DNA of 43,229 bases from Bacteroidaceae bacterium (GCA_017448825.1 JAFSKR010000058.1:1-43229), one strand, 5' to 3'. Positions 1 to 7,565 are shown, counted from the first letter of the stretch. Numbers and translations: made by a program. Notes: generated from the sequence alone by a model not told the origin.

Positions 1-335
1 CCGTTCTTCTGCTCCTCCTTGGCGAGGTCGCACAGCGGCTTGTACGCCATGCCGTCGTACTTGTGCGTGACAATCTCAAACTGGTCGGCACCCGTCATCT
101 CCGTGATATAGTCAGCCACAATCTTCGTATTGCCCACCTTGATATTACCCACGCTGTAATTATCGCCAGCATGAGAGAAGAACACCACGAGTGCCTTTCC
201 ATCCTTTTTCACCGCCTGTGCCTGAGCCTCTTCCGATGCAGTCTCATTCACGTTTGCTTCACTCTTTTTCGTTCCGCTGCAAGCCGTTGACATCATCAAG
301 GCGGCTACAGCCATCATAAATTTTGCAATCTTCAT
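1..335 (-). CDS. flavodoxin-family lipoprotein (partial, C-terminus outside window)
   Basis: Reading the minus strand from the ATG at 335 gives a lipoprotein signal peptide (MKIAKFMMAVAALMMSTACS) with lipobox STAC, a charged linker, and then a flavodoxin start (LVVFFSHAGDNYSVGNIKVG). The Ser/His-rich loop after the first strand is where FMN phosphate binds in this family. About 111 residues are visible and the gene runs off the window. Flavodoxin-like proteins carry electrons or reduce quinones with FMN; the lipid anchor implies a periplasmic or membrane-attached form. The start is supported by a TACCTTTG promoter box 34 bases upstream and a stop codon between the two. Its promoter region is nearly identical to that of the cytoplasmic flavodoxin gene at 5607-6125, so the two are probably co-regulated. 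Substrate unknown. Confidence 0.85.
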   Translation of the reverse strand, partial: MKIAKFMMAVAALMMSTACSGTKKSEANVNETASEEAQAQAVKKDGKALVVFFSHAGDNYSVGNIKVGNTKIVADYITEMTGADQFEIVTHKYDGMAYKPLCDLAKEEQKN

Positions 336-368
336 ATCATTCTTATTTTTAAGTTCTTGAATCCGACG

Positions 369-430
369 GCAAAGGTACGACAATCTCCCAAAACCGTTGT
401 TACACAATTTACGGAAGATTTTACCATTTT
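369..430 (-). promoter_or_regulatory. promoter/operator of the flavodoxin lipoprotein gene
   Basis: On the minus strand, TACCTTTG (370-377) fits the Bacteroidota -7 consensus TAnnTTTG. The usual TTTG box at -33 is missing; in its place, 19 bases upstream, is the imperfect inverted repeat TTGTTACACAA (397-407). The same arrangement, with the same spacing and largely the same sequence, recurs at 6153-6214 in front of the second flavodoxin gene. Replacement of the -33 box by a conserved inverted repeat suggests an activator-dependent promoter; the AraC-type protein at 6305-7114 is the obvious candidate (inference). Confidence 0.7.
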
Positions 431-560
431 TGCCTAAAATCGCAATTAAGCGAGTGCAGACGAATACTAGTCTATGTCAATTTCTAGGATATCACCAGCT
501 TCATTCTTTTTCGAATCTTTTTCATGCTTGCACTCCCTAAAAACGATTTTTGATGAATTT

Positions 561-578
561 CGCACTAATATTAGTGCG
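561..578. promoter_or_regulatory. perfect 18-bp palindrome, possible operator
   Basis: CGCACTAATATTAGTGCG is its own reverse complement. It sits 26 bases upstream of the promoter of the ATPase gene at 663 and about 150 bases from the divergent flavodoxin promoter. Its length and symmetry suit a dimeric regulator, but no protein partner can be named. Confidence 0.45.
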
Positions 579-604
579 TATTTTATAACTTTCTGCACTT
601 TCTT

Positions 605-636
605 CATTGCAGAATCTATAATTATTTGTAATTTTG
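605..636 (+). promoter_or_regulatory. Bacteroidota promoter for the AAA ATPase gene
   Basis: TAATTTTG at 629-636 fits TAnnTTTG, with ATTG at 605-608 twenty bases upstream as the -33 box. The ATG at 663 follows 26 bases after the -7 box. Confidence 0.55.
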
Positions 637-662
637 CCGCAGAAATCAAGTGATTCATCAAT

Positions 663-1832
663 ATGGAAAGATTACAAGCCACATTCGACAAACTGCTGCG
701 AGAGACGACATCCAAGTTTCATCGCTATATGTACGACCGTATTGACTGGCAGGCACGGGTTGTAGGACTGCTGGGGCCTCGCGGAGTCGGCAAGACCACG
801 ATGGTACTGCAATACATCAAGGAGAACCTGCCACGAAAAGAAACGCTCTATGTGGTGGCAGAGGATTTGTATTTCTCGTCCCACACGCTGGTTGACCTGG
901 CCGATGCCTTTGCACGTGTTGGCGGCAAGCACCTCTTCATTGACGAGATTCACAAGTACAAGGGATGGTCGCGTGAACTGAAACTCATCTACGACTACCA
1001 CTCTGAACTGCATGTGTTCTTTACGGGTTCCTCCGTCCTCGACATTTCCAAAGGTGTTGCCGACCTGAGCCGACGCGTATTGACTTTCGAAATGCAAGGT
1101 CTCTCGTATCGTGAATATCTTGCGTTGTTCCACAAGATAGAGTTGCCCACCTACACCCTTCAGCAGATACTCGCCCAGCAAGTAGTGCTGCCGAAGGGAT
1201 TCCTGCCCATCCAGCATTTTGCCGAATACTTGAAACGGGGCTATTATCCTTTCAGGGATGACAACTTCGAGCGTTACATTATGCAAGTAGTAAACACCAC
1301 CCTCGAAGTGGATGTTGCCCAATATGCCGACCTTACACCAGCCACCGTCAGAAAACTTAAGCGCCTGCTGGCTATTATCGCCGGGACGGCACCTTTCAAA
1401 CCGAACTTCACGCAGATTGGTGGGCAGTTGGAGGTCTCGCGCAACAACATTGCCGACCTGTGTGCATGGTTGGAGAAAGCCGGACTCATCGGTCAACTTC
1501 GTGACAACACTGGCGGCATACAGGGTCTTGGGAAAGTGGATAAAGTCTATCTTGACAACCCCACATTAATATATGTATTAGGAAGAGAGAATACTGAGAT
1601 TGGAACGATTCGCGAGACCTTCTTCTTCAACCAGATAAGAGTGGCCCACGATATCACCTCTTCGCGCGTCTCTGACTTCCTCGTTGCAGAGGAATATACC
1701 TTTGAGGTAGGCGGCAAGAAGAAAAAGCAGAAGCAGATACAGAGTGCCGAGCAAGGCTATGTCGTAAAAGACGACATTGAGACAGGCTACGGCAACATTA
1801 TCCCGCTCTGGCAGTTTGGGCTCACCTATTAG
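663..1832 (+). CDS. AAA-type ATPase (AAA_14-like) with C-terminal DUF4143-like region
   Basis: The 389-residue protein has a clear Walker A motif GPRGVGKT (residues 38-45) and Walker B LFIDEIH (D94, E95), the signature of the AAA_14 ATPases common in Bacteroidota and archaea. A helical wHTH-like middle follows, and near the C-terminus there is a degenerate nuclease-like segment (SDFLVAEE...FEVGGK) and the tail GYGNIIPLWQFGLTY, which resembles many Bacteroidota 'ATP-binding protein' sequences. No membrane segment or signal peptide is visible, so it should be cytoplasmic. Cellular role is not established for this family. It stands alone, with its own promoter upstream and a hairpin terminator downstream (1906-1936). 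A second, more typical DUF4143 ATPase lies 0.5 kb away in the opposite orientation; the two are only distantly alike. Confidence 0.85.
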   Translation: MERLQATFDKLLRETTSKFHRYMYDRIDWQARVVGLLGPRGVGKTTMVLQYIKENLPRKETLYVVAEDLYFSSHTLVDLADAFARVGGKHLFIDEIHKYKGWSRELKLIYDYHSELHVFFTGSSVLDISKGVADLSRRVLTFEMQGLSYREYLALFHKIELPTYTLQQILAQQVVLPKGFLPIQHFAEYLKRGYYPFRDDNFERYIMQVVNTTLEVDVAQYADLTPATVRKLKRLLAIIAGTAPFKPNFTQIGGQLEVSRNNIADLCAWLEKAGLIGQLRDNTGGIQGLGKVDKVYLDNPTLIYVLGRENTEIGTIRETFFFNQIRVAHDITSSRVSDFLVAEEYTFEVGGKKKKQKQIQSAEQGYVVKDDIETGYGNIIPLWQFGLTY

Positions 1833-1905
1833 ACGATAATCGTTTAGCGTACAAACGTAATACTCGCCGCATCATCCAGGAATCAATGGATTGAGTTCTA
1901 TTTTG

Positions 1906-1936
1906 AACGCCCCATATCTCCGCATGTGGGGCGTTT
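1906..1936 (+). terminator. hairpin terminator after the AAA ATPase gene
   Basis: A perfect 9-bp stem, AACGCCCCA (1906-1914) with TGGGGCGTT (1927-1935), closes a 12-base loop and is followed by a short T run. The T tract is weak. Confidence 0.6.
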
Positions 1937-2342
1937 ATCATTACGTTTCAGTTTTTGGCTCGTTATAGTCGGCTTGAATCCAGTCACTATATCTCTATTT
2001 TTCCTGCACTTAATAACCTCTCTTGAACAAAACTTCAGGCCTGGCACATAAATTCTACTCAAATTATTATTGGAAGAAATTCTATATTGATGAATTCGAG
2101 CGCAAATATACTGAAAAAATCTCCAAATTACAGCATCCCAATCAATAAAAAACGCCTATTTGCTGGGCTTTTCACATTTTTTAGCCAAAGAAGGAGTTCA
2201 ATCCCACCACGTCAGCAAATTATACTCCCTGATAAGGTGGTAGAGGTGGAGGGGAGGTTAATATCTGTCGTACATTCACAGTAGCTGTTCCAAGATGGCA
2301 AAAGACTGTCTCTTGCTATCAGACGGATACTATAAGAGATTG
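1937..2342. other. intergenic stretch without recognisable gene
   Basis: AT-rich sequence between convergent ATPase genes. A 65-codon reading frame at 2087-2284 has no recognisable domain and a sequence unlike the neighbouring genes; I do not call it. No repeat or RNA gene was recognised. Confidence 0.5.
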
Positions 2343-3677
2343 TCAGGCCTTAGTTAAGGCAGACAAAGCATAGAGTGGAACCACTCTGATATGACGGTCG
2401 TTATGAATATATGACGAGATATTTTCGAGCGAAGAACGAATGCCAAAAGCAGACGAATGCTTAGGCATGAAGTTGTAGAGGCTTTGCATTTTGCCTTGAG
2501 TGCCTGCTTTAACCTCGATTGGAATGATATGTCCGTCGATAACGGTGAGGTAGTCGATCTCGCCACTTGTTCCCTTGTCTGTATTTTGCCAATAGAACAT
2601 TTCGGCTTTCACAAAACAGTCGTGGGCTTTCAGCATTTCCAGACCTGCAAACATCTCAGAGGCAGCACCCTTGTTCACAAAGTCAACGTCAGATGCCAGC
2701 AGGATGTCATTGGCTGACAACGAGAGCATTGTCTGCATCAGTCCCAAGTCGAGAAAGAGGTATTTGATATACTTCTCGTTCTCCTCTGCTCCCAATGGAA
2801 GACCATTGGCTGCTGTATGCTTAACAGGAGTAATGAGACCAGCCAATGTCAGCAGACGGAGACATTCCTTAACAGATGCAGCAGAGACATCCCGGCTGGC
2901 TTCAGCAAACACAAACTTTTTTCCTGCTTGAAGGGCAACAGAACGCAAGACCTGTCTCAGCAAGTCTGGAGACACTCGTTTCTTGTATTTGGAAAAGTCC
3001 TGCTGATAGGTATCGAGGATATCACTATGTAGTCGGCTGCACGCCAGAAAGTCCTGTTCGCTGATCCATGTGCTGACGGCCTCAGGCATACCACCAACCA
3101 GATAGAATGTGCGCAACTGGTCCTTCAAATTATTATGTATAGGTTCAGGCAATGGTGTAGAATCCTTGGCTGCCTGGGTCTTGAATTCAATCAGTTCGTT
3201 GAGTCCCTGTGCAGACAGGAAATCATCGAAAGAGAAAGGGTACAGATAGAACGAACGGATACGTCCTACGGCAAACGATGGCAATTCGTCGAGTGCAAGC
3301 TCCAACAACGAGCCTGCTGCGATGACATGCAACTCAGGGTAGTCCTCACGGAAATACCGCAGTGCCTTGATGGCGTTTTGACATTCTTGTATCTCATCTA
3401 TAAAGAGCAGGGTCTCACCAGGAATGATGGGGATGCCCAGCGTGACGCTCAGCAGTTGGCAAGTACGTTTGACATTGATGTTGTCAGTAAAATACTGATG
3501 GAAATCGGGTCTTTTCTCAAGATTCACCTCCACGAAATGTTTAAAGGTCTTTCCCAGTTGCCTGACTGCAGTCGATTTGCCTACCTGACGTGCTCCACGA
3601 ATCAGTAATGGCTTATGATTAGCAGCCTTGTGCCACATTTCCAATTGGTAATCTATGTTCCTTTTGTAATATGCCAT
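2343..3677 (-). CDS. AAA ATPase with DUF4143 domain
   Basis: The 444-residue protein carries Walker A GARQVGKS (28-35), Walker B LLFIDEIQ (D94, E95), the sensor-like AAGSLLELAL segment and the typical FYLYPFSFDDFL stretch of AAA_14/DUF4143 ATPases. The C-terminus ends in a PD-(D/E)XK-like motif (GEIDYLTVIDG...IPIEVKAG), the degenerate nuclease fold of DUF4143. An upstream ATG at 3713 is in frame, but it lies before the -7 box (3703-3710) and so cannot be transcribed; MAYYKRNIDY at 3677 is the start and matches the usual family N-terminus. These ATPases are abundant in Bacteroidota, often in multiple copies, and their role is unproven. The upstream region carries three phased direct repeats, described separately. 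Confidence 0.9.
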   Translation of the reverse strand: MAYYKRNIDYQLEMWHKAANHKPLLIRGARQVGKSTAVRQLGKTFKHFVEVNLEKRPDFHQYFTDNINVKRTCQLLSVTLGIPIIPGETLLFIDEIQECQNAIKALRYFREDYPELHVIAAGSLLELALDELPSFAVGRIRSFYLYPFSFDDFLSAQGLNELIEFKTQAAKDSTPLPEPIHNNLKDQLRTFYLVGGMPEAVSTWISEQDFLACSRLHSDILDTYQQDFSKYKKRVSPDLLRQVLRSVALQAGKKFVFAEASRDVSAASVKECLRLLTLAGLITPVKHTAANGLPLGAEENEKYIKYLFLDLGLMQTMLSLSANDILLASDVDFVNKGAASEMFAGLEMLKAHDCFVKAEMFYWQNTDKGTSGEIDYLTVIDGHIIPIEVKAGTQGKMQSLYNFMPKHSSAFGIRSSLENISSYIHNDRHIRVVPLYALSALTKA

Positions 3678-3702
3678 AATATAGAGATCTTGAATTTGGT
3701 TG

Positions 3703-3734
3703 CAAAGATACAAAATAATAAAAGAAAGACCAAA
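3703..3734 (-). promoter_or_regulatory. promoter of the DUF4143 ATPase gene
   Basis: On the minus strand, TATCTTTG (3703-3710) with TTTG (3731-3734) exactly 20 bases upstream is a textbook Bacteroidota promoter. It fixes the gene start at 3677 rather than 3713. Confidence 0.75.
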
Positions 3735-3801
3735 AACTAATCAACTTTTAATAAAAGAAAGAGCAAAAAGTTATATTTTTTAATAAAATACAGAGCAAAA
3801 C
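3716..3801. repeat. three direct repeats of about 21 bp, spaced 32-33 bp
   Basis: Copies start at 3716 (TAATAAAAGAAAGACCAAAA), 3749 (TAATAAAAGAAAGAGCAAAA) and about 3781 (TAATAAAATACAGAGCAAAA). The 32-33 base period equals about three helical turns, so the copies face the same side of the DNA. The first copy overlaps the -33 box of the ATPase promoter, which suggests a regulatory array. Confidence 0.65.
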
Positions 3802-3864
3802 AAATTGGAAGATGCTGCTCATTGACTGCCCATTAAGCTCAGAAGTGAAATTCCATTTTAGGTT

Positions 3865-3911
3865 TCCAACTGGAAGAAAATCATTTCCCAGTTGGATTTT
3901 TAGTTTTTTCC
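3865..3911 (+). terminator. terminator-like hairpin with T tract
   Basis: Perfect stem TCCAACTGG (3865-3873) / CCAGTTGGA (3888-3896), followed by TTTTTAGTTTTTT on the plus strand. No plus-strand gene ends here, so it may terminate read-through or an unseen short transcript. A 101-codon minus-strand frame over this region (3748-4053) overlaps the ATPase promoter and repeats and is not called. Confidence 0.45.
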
Positions 3912-4040
3912 AACTATGTGTGTTTGTGGGATGCTTGCCAAACGTGAGCATTTCGACACCTAAAACGAGACATTCAAAATGACATAAATCAAGAAAAGGG
4001 TATTGCCGATACTTAGAGATGGGCAAAATGGCATGAAAAA

Positions 4041-4072
4041 TTTGGTAGTCCAAGAATTATTGCCTATATTTG
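4041..4072 (+). promoter_or_regulatory. promoter upstream of the unknown gene at 4294
   Basis: TTTG (4041-4044), a 20-base spacer and TATATTTG (4065-4072) match the Bacteroidota promoter exactly. It predicts transcription from about 4079, leaving a leader of roughly 215 bases before the ATG at 4294. Confidence 0.6.
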
Positions 4073-4293
4073 TAGCATATTACAATTTTTGACGAGACAT
4101 CGGTCTGGATTCATTACACCGTTTTCAGAACTTCCCAAGGAATTGTCCTCCGCCTCGTGCAACAAACACCATTCGCTACACCATACAGGACAACCGTGCG
4201 AGTGAGGGCAAAAGTTCCAGTAAGGACGTTAAGGAGTTCGCTACAGGACTGAGTGATAGTTAACAGGATTGTTTTATCTAATCTGCTTGTTGT
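4073..4293 (+). other. long leader between promoter and hypothetical gene
   Basis: This 220-base stretch holds no recognisable gene or strong hairpin. One plus frame (about 4174-4263, TIRYTIQDNRASEGKSSSKD then LSDS and a stop) reads rather like protein and may be the remnant of a decayed gene; this is a weak impression only. Confidence 0.3.
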
Positions 4294-4758
4294 ATGAAGA
4301 CGATGAATGAAATGTTGGTTAAGGAGGTATGCCCTCCAGCTTTGGTTTCGAAGTTCACGAGTACGATGCGTGACTTCGACAAATTGAGTTTGCATCTTTA
4401 TCATTTCACCCAGTTTGTGCTCAATCACTATCAGTGGTTGGGGGCGGAAGAAAATGATAAGAATGAACGAATCTGTACGTTAGAACATCTTGGATATTTG
4501 CTTCACAGAGTATTTTGGCTCAGTCAGAATGTGTACGAAGAGCGCGGTACTGTGATTCGCGATGAACATTGCGACTGGGCCGTTGTGGCTGTGAAGAATA
4601 TCGATGACCATGCAAGCAATATCGAGACTTTTGTTGAAGATGCCGAAGTCTTGTTGCAATGGGTACTTGACGGTCACACAGGTTTGAGCATGATTCTGTT
4701 CTCGCTTAACCGTAAGTCTCTATCAGGTATTTCACAAACTGCGGGTCACCGAAGTTGA
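4294..4758 (+). CDS. hypothetical protein
   Basis: I do not recognise the family. The 154-residue product is acidic, without signal peptide or membrane segment, and looks mainly helical (DFDKLSLHLYHFTQFVLNHY; EERGTVIRDEHCDWAVVAVK). The composition of residues 1-135 is protein-like and a good promoter lies upstream at 4041-4072. The last 17 codons overlap the 3' end of the convergent aldo/keto reductase gene by 53 bases, and that tail (SLSGISQTAGHRS) looks like a random extension, so the stop may once have been earlier. A short ATG-rich start (MKTMNEM) leaves the exact start uncertain. Confidence 0.5.
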   Translation: MKTMNEMLVKEVCPPALVSKFTSTMRDFDKLSLHLYHFTQFVLNHYQWLGAEENDKNERICTLEHLGYLLHRVFWLSQNVYEERGTVIRDEHCDWAVVAVKNIDDHASNIETFVEDAEVLLQWVLDGHTGLSMILFSLNRKSLSGISQTAGHRS

Positions 4759-5551
4759 CGGTGCCTGTGTCGTGCTGGTTCATGGTGGCAATCTGTGCCA
4801 TCTCTTCGTCTGTCAGGGAGAAGTCGAAGATATTAAGATTCTGGGCCATGCGCTCCTTATGTGTACTCTTGGGGATGGCTACAATGCCACGTTGAGTGAG
4901 CCAGCGAAGGGCTACCTGTGCCGCACTTTTTCCATACTTTGCTCCGATAGCTGCCAGCTCCTCGCTCTTCACGATGCCCTCGACACCCTGTCCGCCAAGT
5001 GGTCCCCATGCCATCATCTTCGTGCCGAACTCTGCATGTATCGGCTCGATGCCCGTCTGCTGGATGAGCGTGTTGCACTGCAACTGGTTCACCATCGGCT
5101 TCACCTCCACATAGTGGGCGAAGTCGAAGAAGCGGCCTGCCTGGAAGTTCGACACACCGATGGCACGAACCTTACCGGCGCGATAGGCTTTCTCCATAGC
5201 GCGCCACGTGCCGAACACGTCGCCGTAGGCCTGGTGGATAAGCAGTAGGTCGATGTACTCCGTCTGCAACTTACGCAGGCTCTCGTCGATGCTCTTGGCG
5301 GCTTTCTCCTCGCCAGCATTCGAAATCCACACTTTCGTCACCAAGAACAGGTCTTCGCGCTTCAGCCCGCTCTTGCGCCAGGCATTGCCTACGCCCTCCT
5401 CATTGAAGTAGGCCTGTGCCGTATCAATAAGACGATAGCCCTCACTCAATGCATCGCTCACGCAACGTTCACACTCGTCAGGACTTACCTGAAACACGCC
5501 GTAGCCCAACAGGGGCATCTCGACGCTGTTTGATAATCTGATAGTTTCCAT
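4706..5551 (-). CDS. aldo/keto reductase
   Basis: A 281-residue NADPH-dependent aldo/keto reductase with full-length family structure. The catalytic tetrad is visible as D43 and Y48 (LIDTAQAYFN), K73 (VTKVWI) and H106 (LLIHQ). The conserved GVSNF motif and the C-terminal IPKSTHKERMAQNLNIFDF cofactor-binding segment are intact. It reduces aldehydes or ketones in the cytoplasm; substrate cannot be inferred. It follows the flavodoxin gene by 55 bases on the same strand and is probably co-transcribed with it, in a small redox cluster with the AraC-type regulator upstream. Its 3' end overlaps the convergent unknown gene by 53 bases. Confidence 0.92.
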   Translation of the reverse strand: METIRLSNSVEMPLLGYGVFQVSPDECERCVSDALSEGYRLIDTAQAYFNEEGVGNAWRKSGLKREDLFLVTKVWISNAGEEKAAKSIDESLRKLQTEYIDLLLIHQAYGDVFGTWRAMEKAYRAGKVRAIGVSNFQAGRFFDFAHYVEVKPMVNQLQCNTLIQQTGIEPIHAEFGTKMMAWGPLGGQGVEGIVKSEELAAIGAKYGKSAAQVALRWLTQRGIVAIPKSTHKERMAQNLNIFDFSLTDEEMAQIATMNQHDTGTVNFGDPQFVKYLIETYG

Positions 5552-5606
5552 TATATTATTTACGATTTAACCATTTACAAATTACGATTTATTTACTATT
5601 GGATTA

Positions 5607-6125
5607 TTATACCATTTCAACTATCTCCCTGGCCTCGCGGTCTGCATTTGCAGCCTCGGCACCGTGGATGGGTGTGCCGTCCTCGACGATGGCCGTGGGG
5701 CAGAGTTTCTTGATGAAGCGGACGCTCGAACCCATGCCGCTGCCCTCGTTGGTGCAGAAGGGGATAATCCGCTTGCCCGTGAAGTCATACGACTCCAGGA
5801 ACGTGTAGCACACCATCGGCATCGTGCCCCACCAGTTGGGGTAGCCCAGGATGATGGTGTCGTACTCGTCGATGCTCTCCAGCGGGTTCTTCACCTCCGG
5901 GCGAGCCTGGTCGTGCAGTTCCTGCTTGGCCTCCTCGATGCACGTCATGTACGACTTCGAGTACTCGTAGGTCGTGTCAATCTGGAACACGTCGGCCTCC
6001 GGCAGCAGCGCCTTAATCTTCCCAGCCACCACCTCCGTGTTGCCCAGTTTCAGGTTCTTGATACTTCCGTTCACATAGTTCTCTCCGCGACGAGAGTAGT
6101 ATGCAATCAATACTTTCTTTGCCAT
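5607..6125 (-). CDS. flavodoxin (cytoplasmic)
   Basis: The start MAKKVLIAYYSRRGENYVNG shows the first beta strand and the FMN phosphate loop of the flavodoxin family; GYPNWWGTMPM and FCTNEGSGMGSS are the other flavin-contacting loops. Length is 172 residues. An upstream in-frame ATG at 6191 lies beyond the promoter (-7 at 6154-6161), so 6125 is the start. The protein is like the Bacteroidota 'flavodoxin' proteins often paired with aldo/keto reductases and AraC regulators; electron transfer to a reductase or a quinone-reductase activity is inferred. It sits between araC-like and aldo/keto reductase genes, all on the minus strand. Confidence 0.9.
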   Translation of the reverse strand: MAKKVLIAYYSRRGENYVNGSIKNLKLGNTEVVAGKIKALLPEADVFQIDTTYEYSKSYMTCIEEAKQELHDQARPEVKNPLESIDEYDTIILGYPNWWGTMPMVCYTFLESYDFTGKRIIPFCTNEGSGMGSSVRFIKKLCPTAIVEDGTPIHGAEAANADREAREIVEMV

Positions 6126-6152
6126 AATCCTTTTGTTTTTAAGTTTTATGCT

Positions 6153-6214
6153 GCAAAGGTACGACAATCTCCCGAAACTGTTGTTACACAATTTACGGGG
6201 AAATTTACCAAATT
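6153..6214 (-). promoter_or_regulatory. promoter/operator of the cytoplasmic flavodoxin gene
   Basis: Minus-strand TACCTTTG (6154-6161), a 19-base spacer and TTGTTACACAA (6181-6191). From 6153 to about 6200 it matches the upstream region of the first flavodoxin gene (369-416) with only two or three differences. The conservation covers promoter plus putative operator but fades outside, as expected for a regulatory site under selection. Confidence 0.7.
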
Positions 6215-6304
6215 TGGAGAATCGTACTTTTTACTCCCTAAATTGACTTTCGTCTTCTTCGGTCGTGACTCGGCAGAGCTGATGCGAGCATCGCTCTGCG
6301 CTCG

Positions 6305-7114
6305 CTACTCCCTCAGTTCACTCGGCTTGGCACCCAGGTTCGTCTGCACATAGCGGCTGAAATGGGCGGGGGAGGAGAAGCCAAACAGGTCGATGATGTC
6401 GGTGAACGAAAGGCTACGATCCCGCAAAAGGCGGCTGATGTCGAGCGAGGCATAGCGCGTAATCCAGTAGGCGGCAGGCAGACCGCTCACCTTCTTGCAG
6501 ACCTCGGAGAGATACTTCGTCGTGACACAAAGTTGGTCGGCATAGTAACTGATGTCGCGGTTCCGACGGTAGTCACCACGCTCCAGCATCTCGATGAACT
6601 GCTCCATCAACTGGTGCTGCTGACTGCTGATCTTGTCGGCACCATACAGTGCGGCGTGGAAATCGAAGAAGTCGATAATCATGCATTCCACGGCATTCCT
6701 CAAGGCATCGTGTCGGAACCGGTGGGTCGTCTCGGACAATCGCCGTTTGATGGTCTCGAAGTTCAACTGGCACACCTTCTGTTGCTCAGGCTTCAGCCGC
6801 ATGATGGGGTTCTCGAAGAGTGCCAGATGGCCCCGCATGCCGTAGTTCGACTGCGGCGTGGACAGTTCGATAAACTTCTGCGTGACGTAGATGACATCCA
6901 CCCGGAAATCGTCGCTCTCCCGCAGGTTCTTGACCAGGTCGCCCCGGCGCGGAACAATCAGGCAGTCGCCCGCCTCCATGCGGAACTGCCTGTTATGACG
7001 CTCGAATGTGCAGTGCCCCTGATAGCAGTAGGCGTGACACAGATAGTCGGCAAACTCACTGTCGCCAATCCTTGCCAGCGTCGTGTCCCATATTATATGC
7101 TGTATAGTATCCAT
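6305..7114 (-). CDS. AraC-family transcriptional regulator
   Basis: A 269-residue protein with an N-terminal cupin-like sensing domain (CTFERHNRQFRMEAGDCLIV) and a C-terminal double helix-turn-helix of AraC type (DISYYADQLCVTTKYLSEVCKKVSG, then FTDIIDLFGFSSPAHFSRYV...GAKPSELRE). Cytoplasmic DNA-binding activator by family. It lies 179 bases upstream of the flavodoxin gene on the same strand, with the flavodoxin promoter in between. The duplicated promoter region before both flavodoxin genes makes them the likely targets, including the lipoprotein flavodoxin 6 kb away. Effector unknown; a redox or quinone signal would suit the context but is a guess. Confidence 0.9.
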   Translation of the reverse strand: MDTIQHIIWDTTLARIGDSEFADYLCHAYCYQGHCTFERHNRQFRMEAGDCLIVPRRGDLVKNLRESDDFRVDVIYVTQKFIELSTPQSNYGMRGHLALFENPIMRLKPEQQKVCQLNFETIKRRLSETTHRFRHDALRNAVECMIIDFFDFHAALYGADKISSQQHQLMEQFIEMLERGDYRRNRDISYYADQLCVTTKYLSEVCKKVSGLPAAYWITRYASLDISRLLRDRSLSFTDIIDLFGFSSPAHFSRYVQTNLGAKPSELRE

Positions 7115-7447
7115 CGGGTACGAAGTTACTCATTTTTATTCATAAATCTGCAAGTTTCCCTGTTAATCAAGGTGAAGAAAACAATTTTTACCGCATTTTA
7201 GCATCCAAACGACATCTTCAACTTCATATTTCCTACATTTTTTAATTTGTTCTCACGCTATGGTTTAACCACCAGAAACCACATAACCATCAGGATGATT
7301 GATGGATTTAGGGATGACCAGTATTTTAATCTTAAACTTTACGCCTTGCACGAAAGGTACGCCACGTCATTTGTCTGATGAACCATTATACTTGTGTTCA
7401 AATTCATCGGATTCTCGTTTGTTTAATCAAATCAGCAGAGGGTCACA
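7115..7447. other. intergenic stretch upstream of the AraC gene
   Basis: AT-rich, no recognisable gene. A near-match to the minus-strand promoter box (TACCTTTC, 7352-7359) could serve the AraC gene. Weak hairpin ATGGTT/AACCAT at about 7260-7289. The open frame at 7299-7595 runs through the structured element and is not protein-like. Confidence 0.35.
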
Positions 7448-7565
7448 CCTCGATGTTGCCTCCCTGATGCCGCATACCCTGGTGAGCCTCAGCCGCAGAG
7501 GCTCGTGGGGGTATGCGGGGAAGGCTCATGAGCCTTTGCAGGGAATGGAAACAGGGACATCGGGG
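7448..7565 (+). ncRNA. candidate structured RNA with a three-way junction
   Basis: Nested pairings: P1 CCTCGATGT (7448-7456) with ACATCGGGG (7557-7565); P2 TCCCTG (7461-7466) with CAGGGA (7539-7544); P3 CCGCATACCC (7470-7479) with GGGTATGCGG (7509-7518), topped by GAGCCTC (7484-7490) / GAGGCTC (7498-7504); P4 the palindrome AAGGCTCATGAGCCTT (7521-7536). P3 and P4 sit within P2 with linkers of only 2-3 bases. The single non-Watson-Crick position in P1 is U-G on the plus strand but A-C on the minus strand, favouring a plus-strand RNA. No known riboswitch consensus was recognised, and no clear promoter. A palindromic mobile remnant is the alternative. Confidence 0.4.

Noticed and set aside
672-1496. 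274-codon minus-strand frame inside the AAA ATPase gene
   Set aside because: Shadow of the real gene; no recognisable domain and low-complexity composition typical of antisense frames.
2087-2284. 65-codon plus-strand frame
   Set aside because: No domain, no promoter, and composition unlike neighbouring genes.
3716-3801. CRISPR array
   Set aside because: Only three short AT-rich units with 11-12-base gaps that overlap a promoter; no cas genes.
3748-4053. 101-codon minus-strand frame between ATPase and unknown gene
   Set aside because: Overlaps the ATPase promoter, its repeats and a terminator-like hairpin; no recognisable domain.
7448-7565. Cobalamin or other known riboswitch
   Set aside because: No B12 box or other known consensus seen on either strand, and no suitable gene follows on the plus strand.
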